Assembly: GCA_036558645.1 (NCBI GenBank) | Contig: DATBFG010000088.1 | Coordinates: 31,081-95,080 of the forward strand | Direction of reading: 5' to 3' | DNA: 64,000 nucleotides | Origin: DATBFG01 sp036558645 | Lineage (GTDB): Bacteria; Acidobacteriota; Terriglobia; Terriglobales; Acidobacteriaceae | Shown: positions 41,821-51,188 of the stretch, in pieces | Layout: the number at the start of each line of letters is the position of its first letter | Position numbering within the stretch: the stretch's first letter is position 1 | Translations under genes and position numbers: made by a program | The notes under the pieces: model-generated | Databases searched by the model: none | What the model was told of the DNA's origin: nothing | What the model saw: the letters and a program-made list of their open reading frames with translations, nothing else

Positions 41821-42756
41821 ATGCCAAAAAAGCCGCGGATCGCTGTCATCGGAAGCGCGAACATTGACCTCACAACATTTTGTGACCGCTTTCCCAAGGC
41901 GGGAGAGACCATCTTCGGCCAGAAGTTCGACCTGGGTTTTGGCGGCAAGGGCGCCAACCAAGCTGTCGCGTCGCGGTTATGCGGAGCCGACGTATTCATG
42001 GTGGCACGTGTAGGCAACGATCTGTTCGGTCCCGCGACCATCGAGAACTTCAAGAAAATGGGTATTGATGCTACTCACGTCAAGCAGATTGAGGGCGTCT
42101 CTAGCGGTGTGGCCCCGATTTTCGTCGAGCCGAATGGGCAAAACAGGATCTTTGTAGTGAAGGGTGCCAACGACCTTCTGAAGCCAGCCGATGTTGATGC
42201 TGCCGGAGACTTGCTTAAGAGTGTGGATTGCATGGTTATGCAATTCGAGATACCACTCGAAACCGTGACGTACTGCATCGGTTTTGCCCGCAAGAACGGC
42301 ATACGCTGTATCTTGAACCCCGCGCCGGCACAACCGGTGGATCTTCACGCTCTTTCCGGTTTGGACTACTTCGTTCCCAACGAAAGTGAAGCCGAAACAA
42401 TCAGCGGGTTGCCTGTTCGCACCGTCGACGATGCGAAGAAATGCGCCGAGAAACTGCTTCCCGGTGGTATTAAGCGGGTGATCATCACCCTGGGGGCGAA
42501 TGGAGCCTTGGTCGCAGGCAAGGACGCGATGCAGCATGTGCCAGCTTTCAGCGTGAAAAGCATCGATAGCACGGGGGCAGGTGACGCCTTCATTGGTAGC
42601 TTTGCTGTTTTTCTGGGTGAAGGCTTGCCTGAACATGAAGCCGTTCGTCGTGCCAACCTCTATGCCGGTCTCTCGACTACCGGCGTAGGAACACAGAAGT
42701 CTTTCTATGACCGCACCCGCTACGACGCCGAGTGGGCGAAACGGGGAACGTCCTAG
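41821..42756 (+). CDS. rbsK: Ribokinase-family sugar kinase (PfkB)
   Basis: 311 residues. The PfkB signatures are both present: GFGGKGANQAVASRLCGADV near residue 40, and DSTGAGDAFIGSFAVFLGEG near 250 with the catalytic Asp. IGSANIDLTTFCDRFPKAGE and NPAPAQPVDLH fit ribokinase. It phosphorylates ribose at O5; some ribokinase-like enzymes (deoxyribokinases) use 2-deoxyribose, which is the substrate that deoC upstream would need. Which of the two this one prefers cannot be told. The start context repeats the TCCAAAATCTATG seen before the ALDH gene and lacks a Shine-Dalgarno. Confidence 0.92.
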   Translation: MPKKPRIAVIGSANIDLTTFCDRFPKAGETIFGQKFDLGFGGKGANQAVASRLCGADVFMVARVGNDLFGPATIENFKKMGIDATHVKQIEGVSSGVAPIFVEPNGQNRIFVVKGANDLLKPADVDAAGDLLKSVDCMVMQFEIPLETVTYCIGFARKNGIRCILNPAPAQPVDLHALSGLDYFVPNESEAETISGLPVRTVDDAKKCAEKLLPGGIKRVIITLGANGALVAGKDAMQHVPAFSVKSIDSTGAGDAFIGSFAVFLGEGLPEHEAVRRANLYAGLSTTGVGTQKSFYDRTRYDAEWAKRGTS

Positions 42757-42807
42757 GTCTGCTTTTTTCTTTTCGACCAATCTAGAAGTTCGCAGGAGTG
42801 TGACTTC

Positions 42808-43923
42808 ATGAAGAAAACTCCATTTCTACTCATGCTCGTCATGCTGTTGTGTGGCCTGGCAGTGGCCCAACCGAAGAAGATCAAGGTCATTGCGGACCAG
42901 GACAGCGCAGGACCACAAGGGACAAATTTTCTGTCTCTGTTGATGCTGCTTCGCGCACCGCAGGTTGACCTCCTGGGCATCACGACTGTGAGCGGCGATC
43001 AATACATGGAGCCTGCAACGGTATTTGCTCTTTGGGCGACAGAACAGGCTGGACGGGCCGATGTGCCGGTCTATAAGGGCGCGGAGATGCCTCTTCTGAA
43101 TACACCCCGAGAACAGGAGTTGAGGGAAGTGATGTACGGCTCGCTCATCGGGTGGCACGGGTCATTTAATCCCGATGCGCCTGATAGTAAGCGTACCTGG
43201 GCGCCGCCGGGCGGTTTTCCAAGGGCAAAGGCTCATCCCGGCCGGGCAGCCGATTTCATCATTGACGCAATCCGCGCCAATCCGAACGAAGTGATCCTGT
43301 ACTGCGCCGGACCGCTGACAAACATTGCCCTCGCAGTCAGCATGGATCCTGGCATTGTTCCTCTCACCAAAGCGATTTACATCATGGGCGGAAGTAGTGC
43401 CGGCGGAGCGGAACTCAACTGGTGGTGGGACCCGGAATCTGCAGCCATTACCATGCGGGCTCCGTGGAAAGAGATCGTCGTCACTCCTTTTGAAGCTGGG
43501 GCCCAGGTCTGGTCGAACGAAGCGCTCATGCGCCGGATTGTCCAGTCGGGCGGTCCTCTCTCTCGCCATGTCAAGGAGCTTTACCTTGACTCCAAGCCAC
43601 CTGAAGGAACCTCGCTATGGTCCATGATGTGGGATGAGTTGACCGTGGCATCGCTGGTCGAGCCTTCCGTCGTAAAAAAGAGTGCGACCATGTATCTCGA
43701 TGTGGATATCAGCCACGGTCCGAGCTACGGACACACACTCATCTGGAAGCCTGAGGCTGACGTTCCACATTTTTTCTTACCTTACAGTGGACCCGATGCT
43801 CCCGATCGCAGCAAGTGGGTCGGACACCTGAAGCCGCCGGAGCAATTGCACCCCGCTAACGTTCAACTAGACATCGATGTTCAGAAGTTTGAGGATGTTT
43901 TCGTCCGTACCATGAGCCAATAG
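42808..43923 (+). CDS. Exported nucleoside hydrolase-like protein, paralog 2 (variant calcium loop)
   Basis: 371 residues with signal peptide MKKTPFLLMLVMLLCGLAVA. The fold is nucleoside hydrolase: LLGITTVSGDQY, GPLTNIALAVSMD, YIMGGSS and ELNWWWDPESAA are all in place. The first loop, however, reads VIADQDSAGPQGTNFLSLLM in place of D-T-D-P-G-x-D-D, three residues longer and missing both trailing Asp residues (only Thr-Asn there). A 20-30 residue insert (YGSLIGWHGSFNPDAPDSK) follows where the H-G-x-x-G-L motif should be. Paralogs at 50069 and 52391 share both traits. Calcium binding and substrate may therefore differ. It ends the deoC run and precedes the TonB receptor. Confidence 0.88.
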   Translation: MKKTPFLLMLVMLLCGLAVAQPKKIKVIADQDSAGPQGTNFLSLLMLLRAPQVDLLGITTVSGDQYMEPATVFALWATEQAGRADVPVYKGAEMPLLNTPREQELREVMYGSLIGWHGSFNPDAPDSKRTWAPPGGFPRAKAHPGRAADFIIDAIRANPNEVILYCAGPLTNIALAVSMDPGIVPLTKAIYIMGGSSAGGAELNWWWDPESAAITMRAPWKEIVVTPFEAGAQVWSNEALMRRIVQSGGPLSRHVKELYLDSKPPEGTSLWSMMWDELTVASLVEPSVVKKSATMYLDVDISHGPSYGHTLIWKPEADVPHFFLPYSGPDAPDRSKWVGHLKPPEQLHPANVQLDIDVQKFEDVFVRTMSQ

Positions 43924-44167
43924 CCTACGTGACGCTGGTTCACGGAACAAATGTTTCACACACGCAGCATTCTCTTTGCAAATCAGTCCCTAACTTTTGG
44001 CCGTTCCTCCTATCCAACTAGAGGCGAACTGCTATACGCGAAATTTCTTGACTTTCTTCAGCGCGTAAATTTAGATGTCGCTGGCATCAGGGGACCTCCA
44101 GTTTCGTGGGGGAACGGCGAGTCCCATTACTCGAAAAAACAACAAGGGACCGCGCGTAGGGGGAGCA

Positions 44168-47100
44168 ATGCTGAACAAGAGGAGCCTCATCGCACTTTGC
44201 TGCTTTCTAGCCCTTCCAATTGGTTCATTGCTGTACGGTCAGTCCACAAGCAGTTTTGCCGGCACTGTCACCGACAAAACCGGATCCGTCGTCGCTGGGG
44301 CGACCGTACGAGCGATATCGCAGGCCACGAACGTGACCCGCGAGGCCAAAACCGATGACTCCGGCCACTATTCGATTCTGCTCCTGCCGGTCGGCGACTA
44401 CACGATCCACGTGGAAGCGCCAAGCTTTCAGACGACCGAGCAAAAAGACCTTCGACTGCAGGTAGATGAGCATCGCGAGGTGAACTTTGCCCTCAATCCG
44501 GCGTCGGTTTCGACGCAGGTCGAAGTCAGCGCCACAGAAGTAGCGGTGCAGACAAACGATCCGAGCTTGGGCCAGGTCATCACGCAAGAACAGGTTGCAC
44601 AGCTCCCATTGAATGGACGAAATTTCGTTCAGCTCGCAACACTCACTCCCGGAACCACCCAGGAAACAAATCCAAATAGCTTTTTCAACGGCGGTCCTAG
44701 CAGTGAGGTCTCGACGCGAGGCTCGTTCTCCCTTTCCGTCGGCGGCTCGAGAGCCAGCAGTACGGACTGGCTCTTCGATGGCAATGACAACAACGAGTTG
44801 ACTGCCGGTGGTATCGCCGTCATCCCCTCCATTGATGCCATTCAGGAATTCAAAGTATTAACCTATAACTATTCGGCGGAGTACGGTACACGTGCGGGTC
44901 CGACCGTGCTCATAAACTCGAAGGCGGGATCGAATCAGTTCCACGGAACCCTCTTCGAATTCTTCCGAAATACTTCTCTCAACACCCGCAGCTATTTTGC
45001 GGCGACCAAGGAAAAGTTCAACCTGAACCAGTTCGGCGGAGCACTCGGCGGCCCGATCTGGAAGGACAAGACATTCTTCTTTGTGGATTACCAGGCAAAG
45101 CGCCAACGGAAGGGTGTTCCTTTCGTTGGAACAGTACCCACGCTGGCAATGCGCGACGGTGACTTCTCAGCCTTAGGCTCCCAGCTCTACAACCCTTACA
45201 CCTCGGTGGCAAGTGGAAGAACTGCCTTCCAGTGTGACAATGCGGGGAATCCGTTGACACCCAACCCGGGTGGGGATCAACCCCTAGGCGTGCCCTGCAA
45301 CGTAATTCCAGTAGAGCTTCAGAATCCGATTGCCCAACAAATGATGGACCTCTATCCCGCCCCGGTGAGCGGCGGAACCTTCAACAACTACTCGAATGTG
45401 CCAGTACGAAAGCTCGATGAGGCATCGTTTGACATTCGGGTGGACCACAACTTTTCGACCAAAGATTCTGCTTTTGGGCGCTTCAGTTATGACCAGGCCA
45501 CCAACTTTGTTCCCGGCGGCTCTCCGGGATTTGCCGAAGCCAATGCCTTCGGCAGTTCACAAAACATCACCAATCACGGGCGCAATGCTGCGATATCCGA
45601 GACTCACATATTCTCCGATCGTGACGTAAACCAGTTCAACTTCGGTTTTAACCGAATTTTTAACCAGATTTATTCGTTCGGCAGCGGTACCTGCAAGTCG
45701 CGAGAGCTTGGCATTCCAAATGCCAACTTGGGAGGCATTAGTTGCGGCTTGACATCCACCAGTGTGGGCGGTGGCTACTGGTCTCTTGGCGATCGCGGAT
45801 TTGCTCCCTTTCAGGGCGGAACCAACGTCTTTACCATATCCGACTCCTTCGACATGATTCGTGGCAAACACAACATCCATGTCGGTGGCCAGTGGCGCGC
45901 CAACCAGATGAACGTTGCCACCAATGCTTTTCAGGACGGATTCTGGGTGTTCACCAATTTCTGGAGTGCTGATGCGGGCGTAAGTGGAGGCACGGGCGAC
46001 AATGCAGCAGATTTCCTGTTGGGATTCCCAAGCTTGGCACTTCACGATCAAACGTTCGAGGGAGCCGAAACTGGTCGCCGCTGGAAATTGTTCCGGCCAT
46101 ACGTGCAGGATGACTGGCGCGTCACTCCGGACCTGACTTTGAACCTTGGGCTTGCATGGGCTTTGGTAACACCGATCACTGAAGTAGTCGATCGGCAATC
46201 AAACTTCGATTTCGCCACCGGAAACTTTTTGATTCCGGGCCAGACTTCGGACTCGCGCGTGGGAATCGAGATGGACAAGACTGCCTTTGAACCGCGCATC
46301 GGCGTGGCATGGAAGCCTTTTGGAAGCACGAACATGTCGATTCGCGGTGGTTACGCGATGTTCCATGATTCTTCGTGGAACCAGGGCGGCCAGGGCCTTT
46401 GGGAAAATCCCCCATTCTTCCAGGAATCCAGTGCCTTCGGCTTTAACTTCAATGGATGCCCGCCAACGACTCCTTCTGGCGCGCCCTCCTTCTGCTCCTT
46501 AAACGGGGGCAGTGTCGGTGGATTCAGCATGTCTGATGGCTTCCCGCTCGCTGTTCGCGTAACAGATCCCGCGCTGTTCAGCGGAAACCTGCAGTCACAA
46601 AATTTGGACTTCAAGCAGGGAAGGGTTCAACAGTTTAACGTTAACGTAGAACGTCTCATTCCGGGCGATGTAGTTGTGACGGTCGGCTATGCTGGATCGC
46701 GAAGTTCCCACATCCTGGTGGACGGACTAAACCTGAACGTGGCTTCGCCTACCGCATGCGATTCAACCAGTCCGACCTTTAATCCCAACTACCATTTGGG
46801 CTGCGGCATTACGTCAGTCCCGTATCCACAATTCGGGACCATTGCGAACGCAAATGACATTGGCGAAGCTCACTACGACTCATTGCAGATCAAAGCCGAA
46901 ACCAAGAGCGCAAGGCACGGCCTGTATGCGCTGATTGGCTACACGTATGCTCGGAACTTTGATACAGGGTTCTCGGATGGCCTGGGCACAGCGTCCGGAG
47001 CTACTTACTTCCCATTGCCTGACACGAGCCAGGCAGATTGGGCACTATCGCAGGTTCAACTGAACCACAATTTCACGGCAAGTGTGATCTACGATCTGCC

Positions 47101-47605
47101 CTTCGGAAAAGGAAAGCGGTACGGCAACGACTGGAATGGAGTCGTCAATGCCATTGCCGGAGACTGGCAAGTAGACGTTATTCAGAAGATCACTTCCGGG
47201 TTCCCGCTGTTCCTGGTATCAAGCAGCAACGGCTCGGGCGTTAACTTTGCGAGCGGCACGAATCGCCCGGACCAGATCTGCAACGGACGTCTCGACAATC
47301 CTTCCGTCGATCACTTCTTTGACACGAATTGCTACGTTGATCCGCCGGCTGGCCAGTTGGGCAACGCGAATCGCACACCGCTGTATGGACCAGGTTTCGT
47401 GAACACCGATTTCTCGGCGATTAAGGACTTCCGCCTGCCGTGGGAAGGAACTAACCTTGAGTTCCGGGCTGAGTTCTTTAACCTCTGGAACCATGCTCAG
47501 TTCTTTACTCCGGGTCAGGACAAGGATTCATCGGACTTCGGAATCATCACGCAGACGGTGAACAATCCCAGGCTGATTCAATTCGCCCTGAAGTTCCAGT
47601 TCTAA
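44168..47605 (+). CDS. Oar-type TonB-dependent receptor with N-terminal regulatory domain
   Basis: 1145 residues. The ATG at 44168 follows GGGGGAG by two bases and starts a signal peptide (MLNKRSLIALCCFLALPIGS). Residues about 25-110 are a carboxypeptidase-regulatory-like beta domain (FAGTVTDKTGSVVAGATVR, DDSGHYSILLLPVGDYTIH). The plug follows (SLGQVITQEQVAQLPLNGRN, IQEFKVLTYNYSAEYG), then a 22-strand-like barrel ending FALKFQF, with the terminal Phe required for outer-membrane insertion. No clear TonB box is seen. It directly follows paralog 2, so nucleosides, oligonucleotides or another nucleic-acid fragment are candidate ligands by context only. Confidence 0.93.
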   Translation: MLNKRSLIALCCFLALPIGSLLYGQSTSSFAGTVTDKTGSVVAGATVRAISQATNVTREAKTDDSGHYSILLLPVGDYTIHVEAPSFQTTEQKDLRLQVDEHREVNFALNPASVSTQVEVSATEVAVQTNDPSLGQVITQEQVAQLPLNGRNFVQLATLTPGTTQETNPNSFFNGGPSSEVSTRGSFSLSVGGSRASSTDWLFDGNDNNELTAGGIAVIPSIDAIQEFKVLTYNYSAEYGTRAGPTVLINSKAGSNQFHGTLFEFFRNTSLNTRSYFAATKEKFNLNQFGGALGGPIWKDKTFFFVDYQAKRQRKGVPFVGTVPTLAMRDGDFSALGSQLYNPYTSVASGRTAFQCDNAGNPLTPNPGGDQPLGVPCNVIPVELQNPIAQQMMDLYPAPVSGGTFNNYSNVPVRKLDEASFDIRVDHNFSTKDSAFGRFSYDQATNFVPGGSPGFAEANAFGSSQNITNHGRNAAISETHIFSDRDVNQFNFGFNRIFNQIYSFGSGTCKSRELGIPNANLGGISCGLTSTSVGGGYWSLGDRGFAPFQGGTNVFTISDSFDMIRGKHNIHVGGQWRANQMNVATNAFQDGFWVFTNFWSADAGVSGGTGDNAADFLLGFPSLALHDQTFEGAETGRRWKLFRPYVQDDWRVTPDLTLNLGLAWALVTPITEVVDRQSNFDFATGNFLIPGQTSDSRVGIEMDKTAFEPRIGVAWKPFGSTNMSIRGGYAMFHDSSWNQGGQGLWENPPFFQESSAFGFNFNGCPPTTPSGAPSFCSLNGGSVGGFSMSDGFPLAVRVTDPALFSGNLQSQNLDFKQGRVQQFNVNVERLIPGDVVVTVGYAGSRSSHILVDGLNLNVASPTACDSTSPTFNPNYHLGCGITSVPYPQFGTIANANDIGEAHYDSLQIKAETKSARHGLYALIGYTYARNFDTGFSDGLGTASGATYFPLPDTSQADWALSQVQLNHNFTASVIYDLPFGKGKRYGNDWNGVVNAIAGDWQVDVIQKITSGFPLFLVSSSNGSGVNFASGTNRPDQICNGRLDNPSVDHFFDTNCYVDPPAGQLGNANRTPLYGPGFVNTDFSAIKDFRLPWEGTNLEFRAEFFNLWNHAQFFTPGQDKDSSDFGIITQTVNNPRLIQFALKFQF

Positions 47606-47628
47606 GGAGTCAACACTTTCCGCATGTA

Positions 47629-47665
47629 GGGGAATCGGCTGCCGCCGGTTCCCCCTCTTCTTTTT
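47629..47665 (+). terminator. Rho-independent terminator after the TonB receptor
   Basis: GGGGAATCGGC and GCCGGTTCCCC form an 11-bp stem (one G-T pair) with a 4-base TGCC loop, followed by CTCTTCTTTTT. This is a strong intrinsic terminator ending the deoC-to-receptor run. Confidence 0.85.
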
Positions 47666-47692
47666 GGCCAGCTGATGGGCTAACCACTCAAC

Positions 47693-49312
47693 CTAGCGAG
47701 AGGTCTGATCGCGAAGGGTGTATACGAATCGAGGAAGGTCCCTTCTTTCCCGTTCCGCCGCGGCATTCGATTCCTTGGCCAGTTGCTGGTAGATCATGGT
47801 TTCTTTATCAGCGTCTTCTCTATCGCCGGTCTGCCGATAGATCTGAGCCAGACGAAAGTGCGGCTCTTCCATCTGCGGATCTGCCTTGATTGCCTGCCGG
47901 AAAGCCGATATGGCTTTAGAAAAGTCCTTGCGATCGGAGTAGAGGATGCCTAGTTGCTGGTGGGCAGCGGCAAGCTTTGGGTCGAGGCGTATGGCGTCAT
48001 GGAGAAGCGACTCAACTTTGTCCAGGGTGGTGCGGTCCTGTGAACCCTTTCGGCGATTCCATAGGCTTACGGCATAACTATACTGTGCCTCAGCGTTGCT
48101 GGGCTGCAGTGCAGCGAAGCGACCCATCCTCCGCTCAATCGCTTCTGATTGACCCGATGCCGCGTTCTGTACCTTCTGGAGGAACGAGTATGGGATTGGA
48201 TCGTTAGGAGCCAGATCAGACGCTCGACAAAGGCTCTGTATTGCCTCGTCGTACACTCCCGCGGCATATTGACTCACGCCCAGGCCGATCAGCATCCTTC
48301 GGGAATCGGGAAATGCATGGCTCCCGTTGGTGAAGACCTCTATCGCTGGCTGAATTGTCCGATGGAGGAGCAATTCTGCACCCCAATCGAATAGGTTGGG
48401 CTCACTCGGTTTCAGCTCGGCGGCTCGTTGATATTCACGAACGGCCTCAAGCGGTTGACCGGACTTCTCGTAAAGCTCTGCCTGCAAGTGGCGGAGTTCA
48501 GAAGAATCCTGCCTCTGAAGCTGATCGCTGGTGACGATCTTGCCCTTGCTGTATTCCCCGACGCGGAGATACGCACAGGCCAATTCGTAGCTATTGTTGT
48601 AGTCCCCGGGTTTCACCTTTGACGCTTGTTCAAGGTATGGGATTGCTTCCTTCGGGCGGCCAGTCTCGACCAGGAATTTGCCGAGTGCGTGGTTGGGATC
48701 GAAGTCATGCGGCTTTCGCTGTACCGAGTCCCGCAGAGCAGCTTCAGTGGCGAGGCTATTTTGCGGAGACGTCGCAGAATCGCTATCCAGTGTCGCTACA
48801 TTCTTCGCAAGGCCTTCGGACGTGCGTAATACACGATCGGATCCATGTCCACCGGGAGCCATGGTATCCGTAATACCGGCCACGGTGAAGGAAGGCTGGT
48901 CATAAAACTCAGGATTGGGAGTGGCTGCACTGGACAGAGGCGAAAGTTGAAGATCAATCGTCCGAGTTTCTCCCGGTTGCAGTAACACTGAGGAACGCGC
49001 CTCGCCAACGCTCGCTTTCCTGGCATGCACTGTAAAGGTCTCTTTAGCCGGCAGAGCAAAGCGGTAGAAACCCTTTGAGTCGGTGGATTGAGTCTCCTGC
49101 TTGCTGGTGCCCCCTTCAATGTCGATGGAAGCATCCCCTACGACGTGTCCGTTGGAATCCCGGACCGTGCCCTGGACTGTCCCAGGCAAGGATGTGGCTT
49201 GACCTTGCGTGGCAGCACTGTGCGAAAGAAATGCGATTGCCGTCAAAATAACAACCGTCAATCTCCGAACAGGTCGGTTTGATGCCAAAGTCGACACGAA
49301 TCTGGTCTTCAC
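47693..49312 (-). CDS. Exported TPR protein with N-terminal Cna-like/regulatory domain
   Basis: 539 residues. After a signal peptide (LTVVILTAIAFLSHSAATQG) comes a small carboxypeptidase-regulatory-like domain (VQGTVRDSNGHVVGDASIDI, DSKGFYRFALPAKETFTVHA), the same kind as on the neighbouring TonB receptor. From about 190 to 530 there are nine or so tetratricopeptide repeats (NHALGKFLVETGRPKEAIPY ... HQQLGILYSDRKDFSKAISA). TPR arrays bind protein partners; a periplasmic helper for the receptor or for the CRTAC1 protein is plausible. Convergent with the receptor gene, 90 bases apart. Confidence 0.85.
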   Translation of the reverse strand: MKTRFVSTLASNRPVRRLTVVILTAIAFLSHSAATQGQATSLPGTVQGTVRDSNGHVVGDASIDIEGGTSKQETQSTDSKGFYRFALPAKETFTVHARKASVGEARSSVLLQPGETRTIDLQLSPLSSAATPNPEFYDQPSFTVAGITDTMAPGGHGSDRVLRTSEGLAKNVATLDSDSATSPQNSLATEAALRDSVQRKPHDFDPNHALGKFLVETGRPKEAIPYLEQASKVKPGDYNNSYELACAYLRVGEYSKGKIVTSDQLQRQDSSELRHLQAELYEKSGQPLEAVREYQRAAELKPSEPNLFDWGAELLLHRTIQPAIEVFTNGSHAFPDSRRMLIGLGVSQYAAGVYDEAIQSLCRASDLAPNDPIPYSFLQKVQNAASGQSEAIERRMGRFAALQPSNAEAQYSYAVSLWNRRKGSQDRTTLDKVESLLHDAIRLDPKLAAAHQQLGILYSDRKDFSKAISAFRQAIKADPQMEEPHFRLAQIYRQTGDREDADKETMIYQQLAKESNAAAERERRDLPRFVYTLRDQTSR

Positions 49313-49330
49313 AGGTTCAATTGAGCCACG

Positions 49331-49879
49331 TTAGCCAATGGACCGTTCTCGGCTGAACTCGAGTGCTGAGGATGCAGCCAGCAAGTCCACGTAGGCCGCG
49401 GCTATGAGTTGGTCGTTCTCAATTCCAAGCTCTTCAAGCAACGTTGCCGCGATCCGCTTGCCATCTTCCTCTGCCTGGCCTTCTTTGAGGACCACTTCCA
49501 GCTCCAGGAAATCTCCCAAGCCTTCGACTTGATCGAAATGTATGCGGGTTTGGCCGACCAAGTAAAGAGTTCGAATTTTCCGAACTGTACCGCCTCTTTC
49601 CAGCGATTCGCAGAGGATATCCAGCAATTTGTACGGATCGCTCGTACCTGCGATCGTATATCGGGAGCAACGAGCTTCGGGTGTATCGGGCCTTTCGTAG
49701 CGTATCAATTCGCCGCGGTCGGGCGCGAAGATTCGGAGTTTTAGCCGCCCACGCCTGGTTTTAAAGAACACATCCTCCTGAGCAAACGTCTCCGGGCCTA
49801 TGGCACCCAGGCGTTCAGCTGCAGTGATGGCGGCCGTACGGTCTTTGAGAGCAGCCTTGATTTCAATATTGGCAGGCAT
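49331..49879 (-). CDS. CYTH-domain protein (class IV adenylate cyclase / ThTPase family)
   Basis: 182 residues from ATG 49879. MPANIEIKAALKDRTAAIT gives the E-x-K of the CYTH signature; QEDVFFKTRRGRLKLRIF, LIRYERPDTPEAR and FHFDQVEGLGDFLELEVVL supply the Arg, Lys and Glu residues lining the triphosphate tunnel. Members hydrolyse or cyclise triphosphates (cAMP from ATP, thiamine triphosphate, inorganic triphosphate). Compared with the usual E-x-E-x-K the first Glu is shifted or lost, so the activity is uncertain. It is 18 bases upstream of the TPR gene on the same strand. Confidence 0.85.
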   Translation of the reverse strand: MPANIEIKAALKDRTAAITAAERLGAIGPETFAQEDVFFKTRRGRLKLRIFAPDRGELIRYERPDTPEARCSRYTIAGTSDPYKLLDILCESLERGGTVRKIRTLYLVGQTRIHFDQVEGLGDFLELEVVLKEGQAEEDGKRIAATLLEELGIENDQLIAAAYVDLLAASSALEFSRERSIG

Positions 49880-50068
49880 GCTGACAGTCAGCAGGATAAA
49901 CCATGCCTTGGCTAACATGGCCAGCGGTCACGGCTTTTCATCTAGCGAATGCCAAGGATACAAATTACAATGCATCGGTTTTCCGGATCGGTTGTTGCGG
50001 TTAAGCCATTTTCCATATCAATTTGAAGTAGCTGCGTCATACAAGAGCAGTCGAGGGAGATCTTTGCC

Positions 50069-51169
50069 ATGAAGCGATCGTTCCTGGGTGTCCTGCTGAT
50101 GTGGGCTTTCATGATGAGCGGTTCGATGCACGCTCAGAAGATCAAAGTCATTGTGGATCAGGATTCGCGCGGTCCAGCTACCACCGATTTGCAGTCCGTC
50201 CTGATCTTCCTTCAATCAGACAAATTCGACGTGCTCGGAATCACCACCGTAACCGGCGATCAGTGGGTTAAGGAAGAAACGCTTCGGACGCTGCGGTTGG
50301 TCGAGATCGCCGGGCGGACCGACGTCCCTGTTATCGCCGGTGCCGAGTTTCCGCTTCTCAATTCCAAGGAAGAAACCGAACGCTGGGAGGCACTCTACGG
50401 CAAGTTTCGCTATAAGGGCTGCTGGAGTGACTTTTCCAAGCTTCCTCCCGGCACTCCAGCGGCTTTCCGCGCGCCCTATCACGAGCCGGATGTCGTTCCG
50501 ACGTTGGTTGAAGGAATGCCTCACACCAAGCCCCTTGACGAGACCGCCGCCAATTTCATTGTTCGGATGGTGCACAAGTATCCCGGCGAGGTTGTCATCT
50601 GGGCAGGTGGCCCACTGACCAATATCGCTCTCGCGTTACGCCTTGATCCCCAGGTGGCGACATTGGCTAAAGAACTAGTTCTTATGGGCAGCGGCATGTA
50701 CGCCGACGATGGCGGCATCAATACGATCGACGGAAGGCGCGAGTTCAACTGGTGGTTCGATCCGGAAGCGGTTCACATCGTAATGCGTTCGCCCTGGAAG
50801 AAGATCACCATCACGCCGATTGACATATCCATCAAGACGACGGTCAACCCGGAATTGAAAGCCGCGATCGCGAAGTCGGACACGCCGGTCGCCCGTTATC
50901 TGACAGAGTATGCAGCTGTGAGCTTTATGTGGGATGAGTTGTCGGCCGCCGCCATGATCGATCCTTCGATCATCACCAGGCAAAGGGAGCTGTATGTGGA
51001 TATTGATGTCGATCACGGACCAAGCTACGGCGAGACTCTTTTCTGGGATCCCAAGACAGAACTTCCTCCCTATCAGAGAATCGCCACCGTCCAATTTGAT
51101 GTGGATACCAAGAAGCTTTATGACCTGTATATCAAGTTGATGACGCAGCCGCCGCGAAGTCAGAAGTAG
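50069..51169 (+). CDS. Exported nucleoside hydrolase-like protein, paralog 3 (variant calcium loop)
   Basis: 366 residues; signal peptide MKRSFLGVLLMWAFMMSGSM. Loop 1 reads VIVDQDSRGPATTDLQSVL, with D-Q-D and one trailing Asp (T-D) instead of D-T-D-P-G-x-D-D. Remaining family text is normal: LGITTVTGDQW, GGPLTNIALALRLD, LVLMGSGM and EFNWWFDPEAVHI. The second half, VDIDVDHGPSYGETLFWDP, is shared with paralogs 2 and 5. It is followed 19 bases later by paralog 4 and then paralog 5, forming a three-hydrolase operon. Confidence 0.88.
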   Translation: MKRSFLGVLLMWAFMMSGSMHAQKIKVIVDQDSRGPATTDLQSVLIFLQSDKFDVLGITTVTGDQWVKEETLRTLRLVEIAGRTDVPVIAGAEFPLLNSKEETERWEALYGKFRYKGCWSDFSKLPPGTPAAFRAPYHEPDVVPTLVEGMPHTKPLDETAANFIVRMVHKYPGEVVIWAGGPLTNIALALRLDPQVATLAKELVLMGSGMYADDGGINTIDGRREFNWWFDPEAVHIVMRSPWKKITITPIDISIKTTVNPELKAAIAKSDTPVARYLTEYAAVSFMWDELSAAAMIDPSIITRQRELYVDIDVDHGPSYGETLFWDPKTELPPYQRIATVQFDVDTKKLYDLYIKLMTQPPRSQK

Positions 51170-51188
51170 GCAAAGGGAGAAGGGCAAA

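Noticed and set aside
41977..42780. 267-codon frame antisense to the ribokinase gene
   Set aside because: No recognisable motif, and the sense strand has full PfkB signatures.
45557..46198. 213-codon frame antisense to the TonB receptor
   Set aside because: Shadow of the receptor coding sequence; no ribosome-binding site or family motif.
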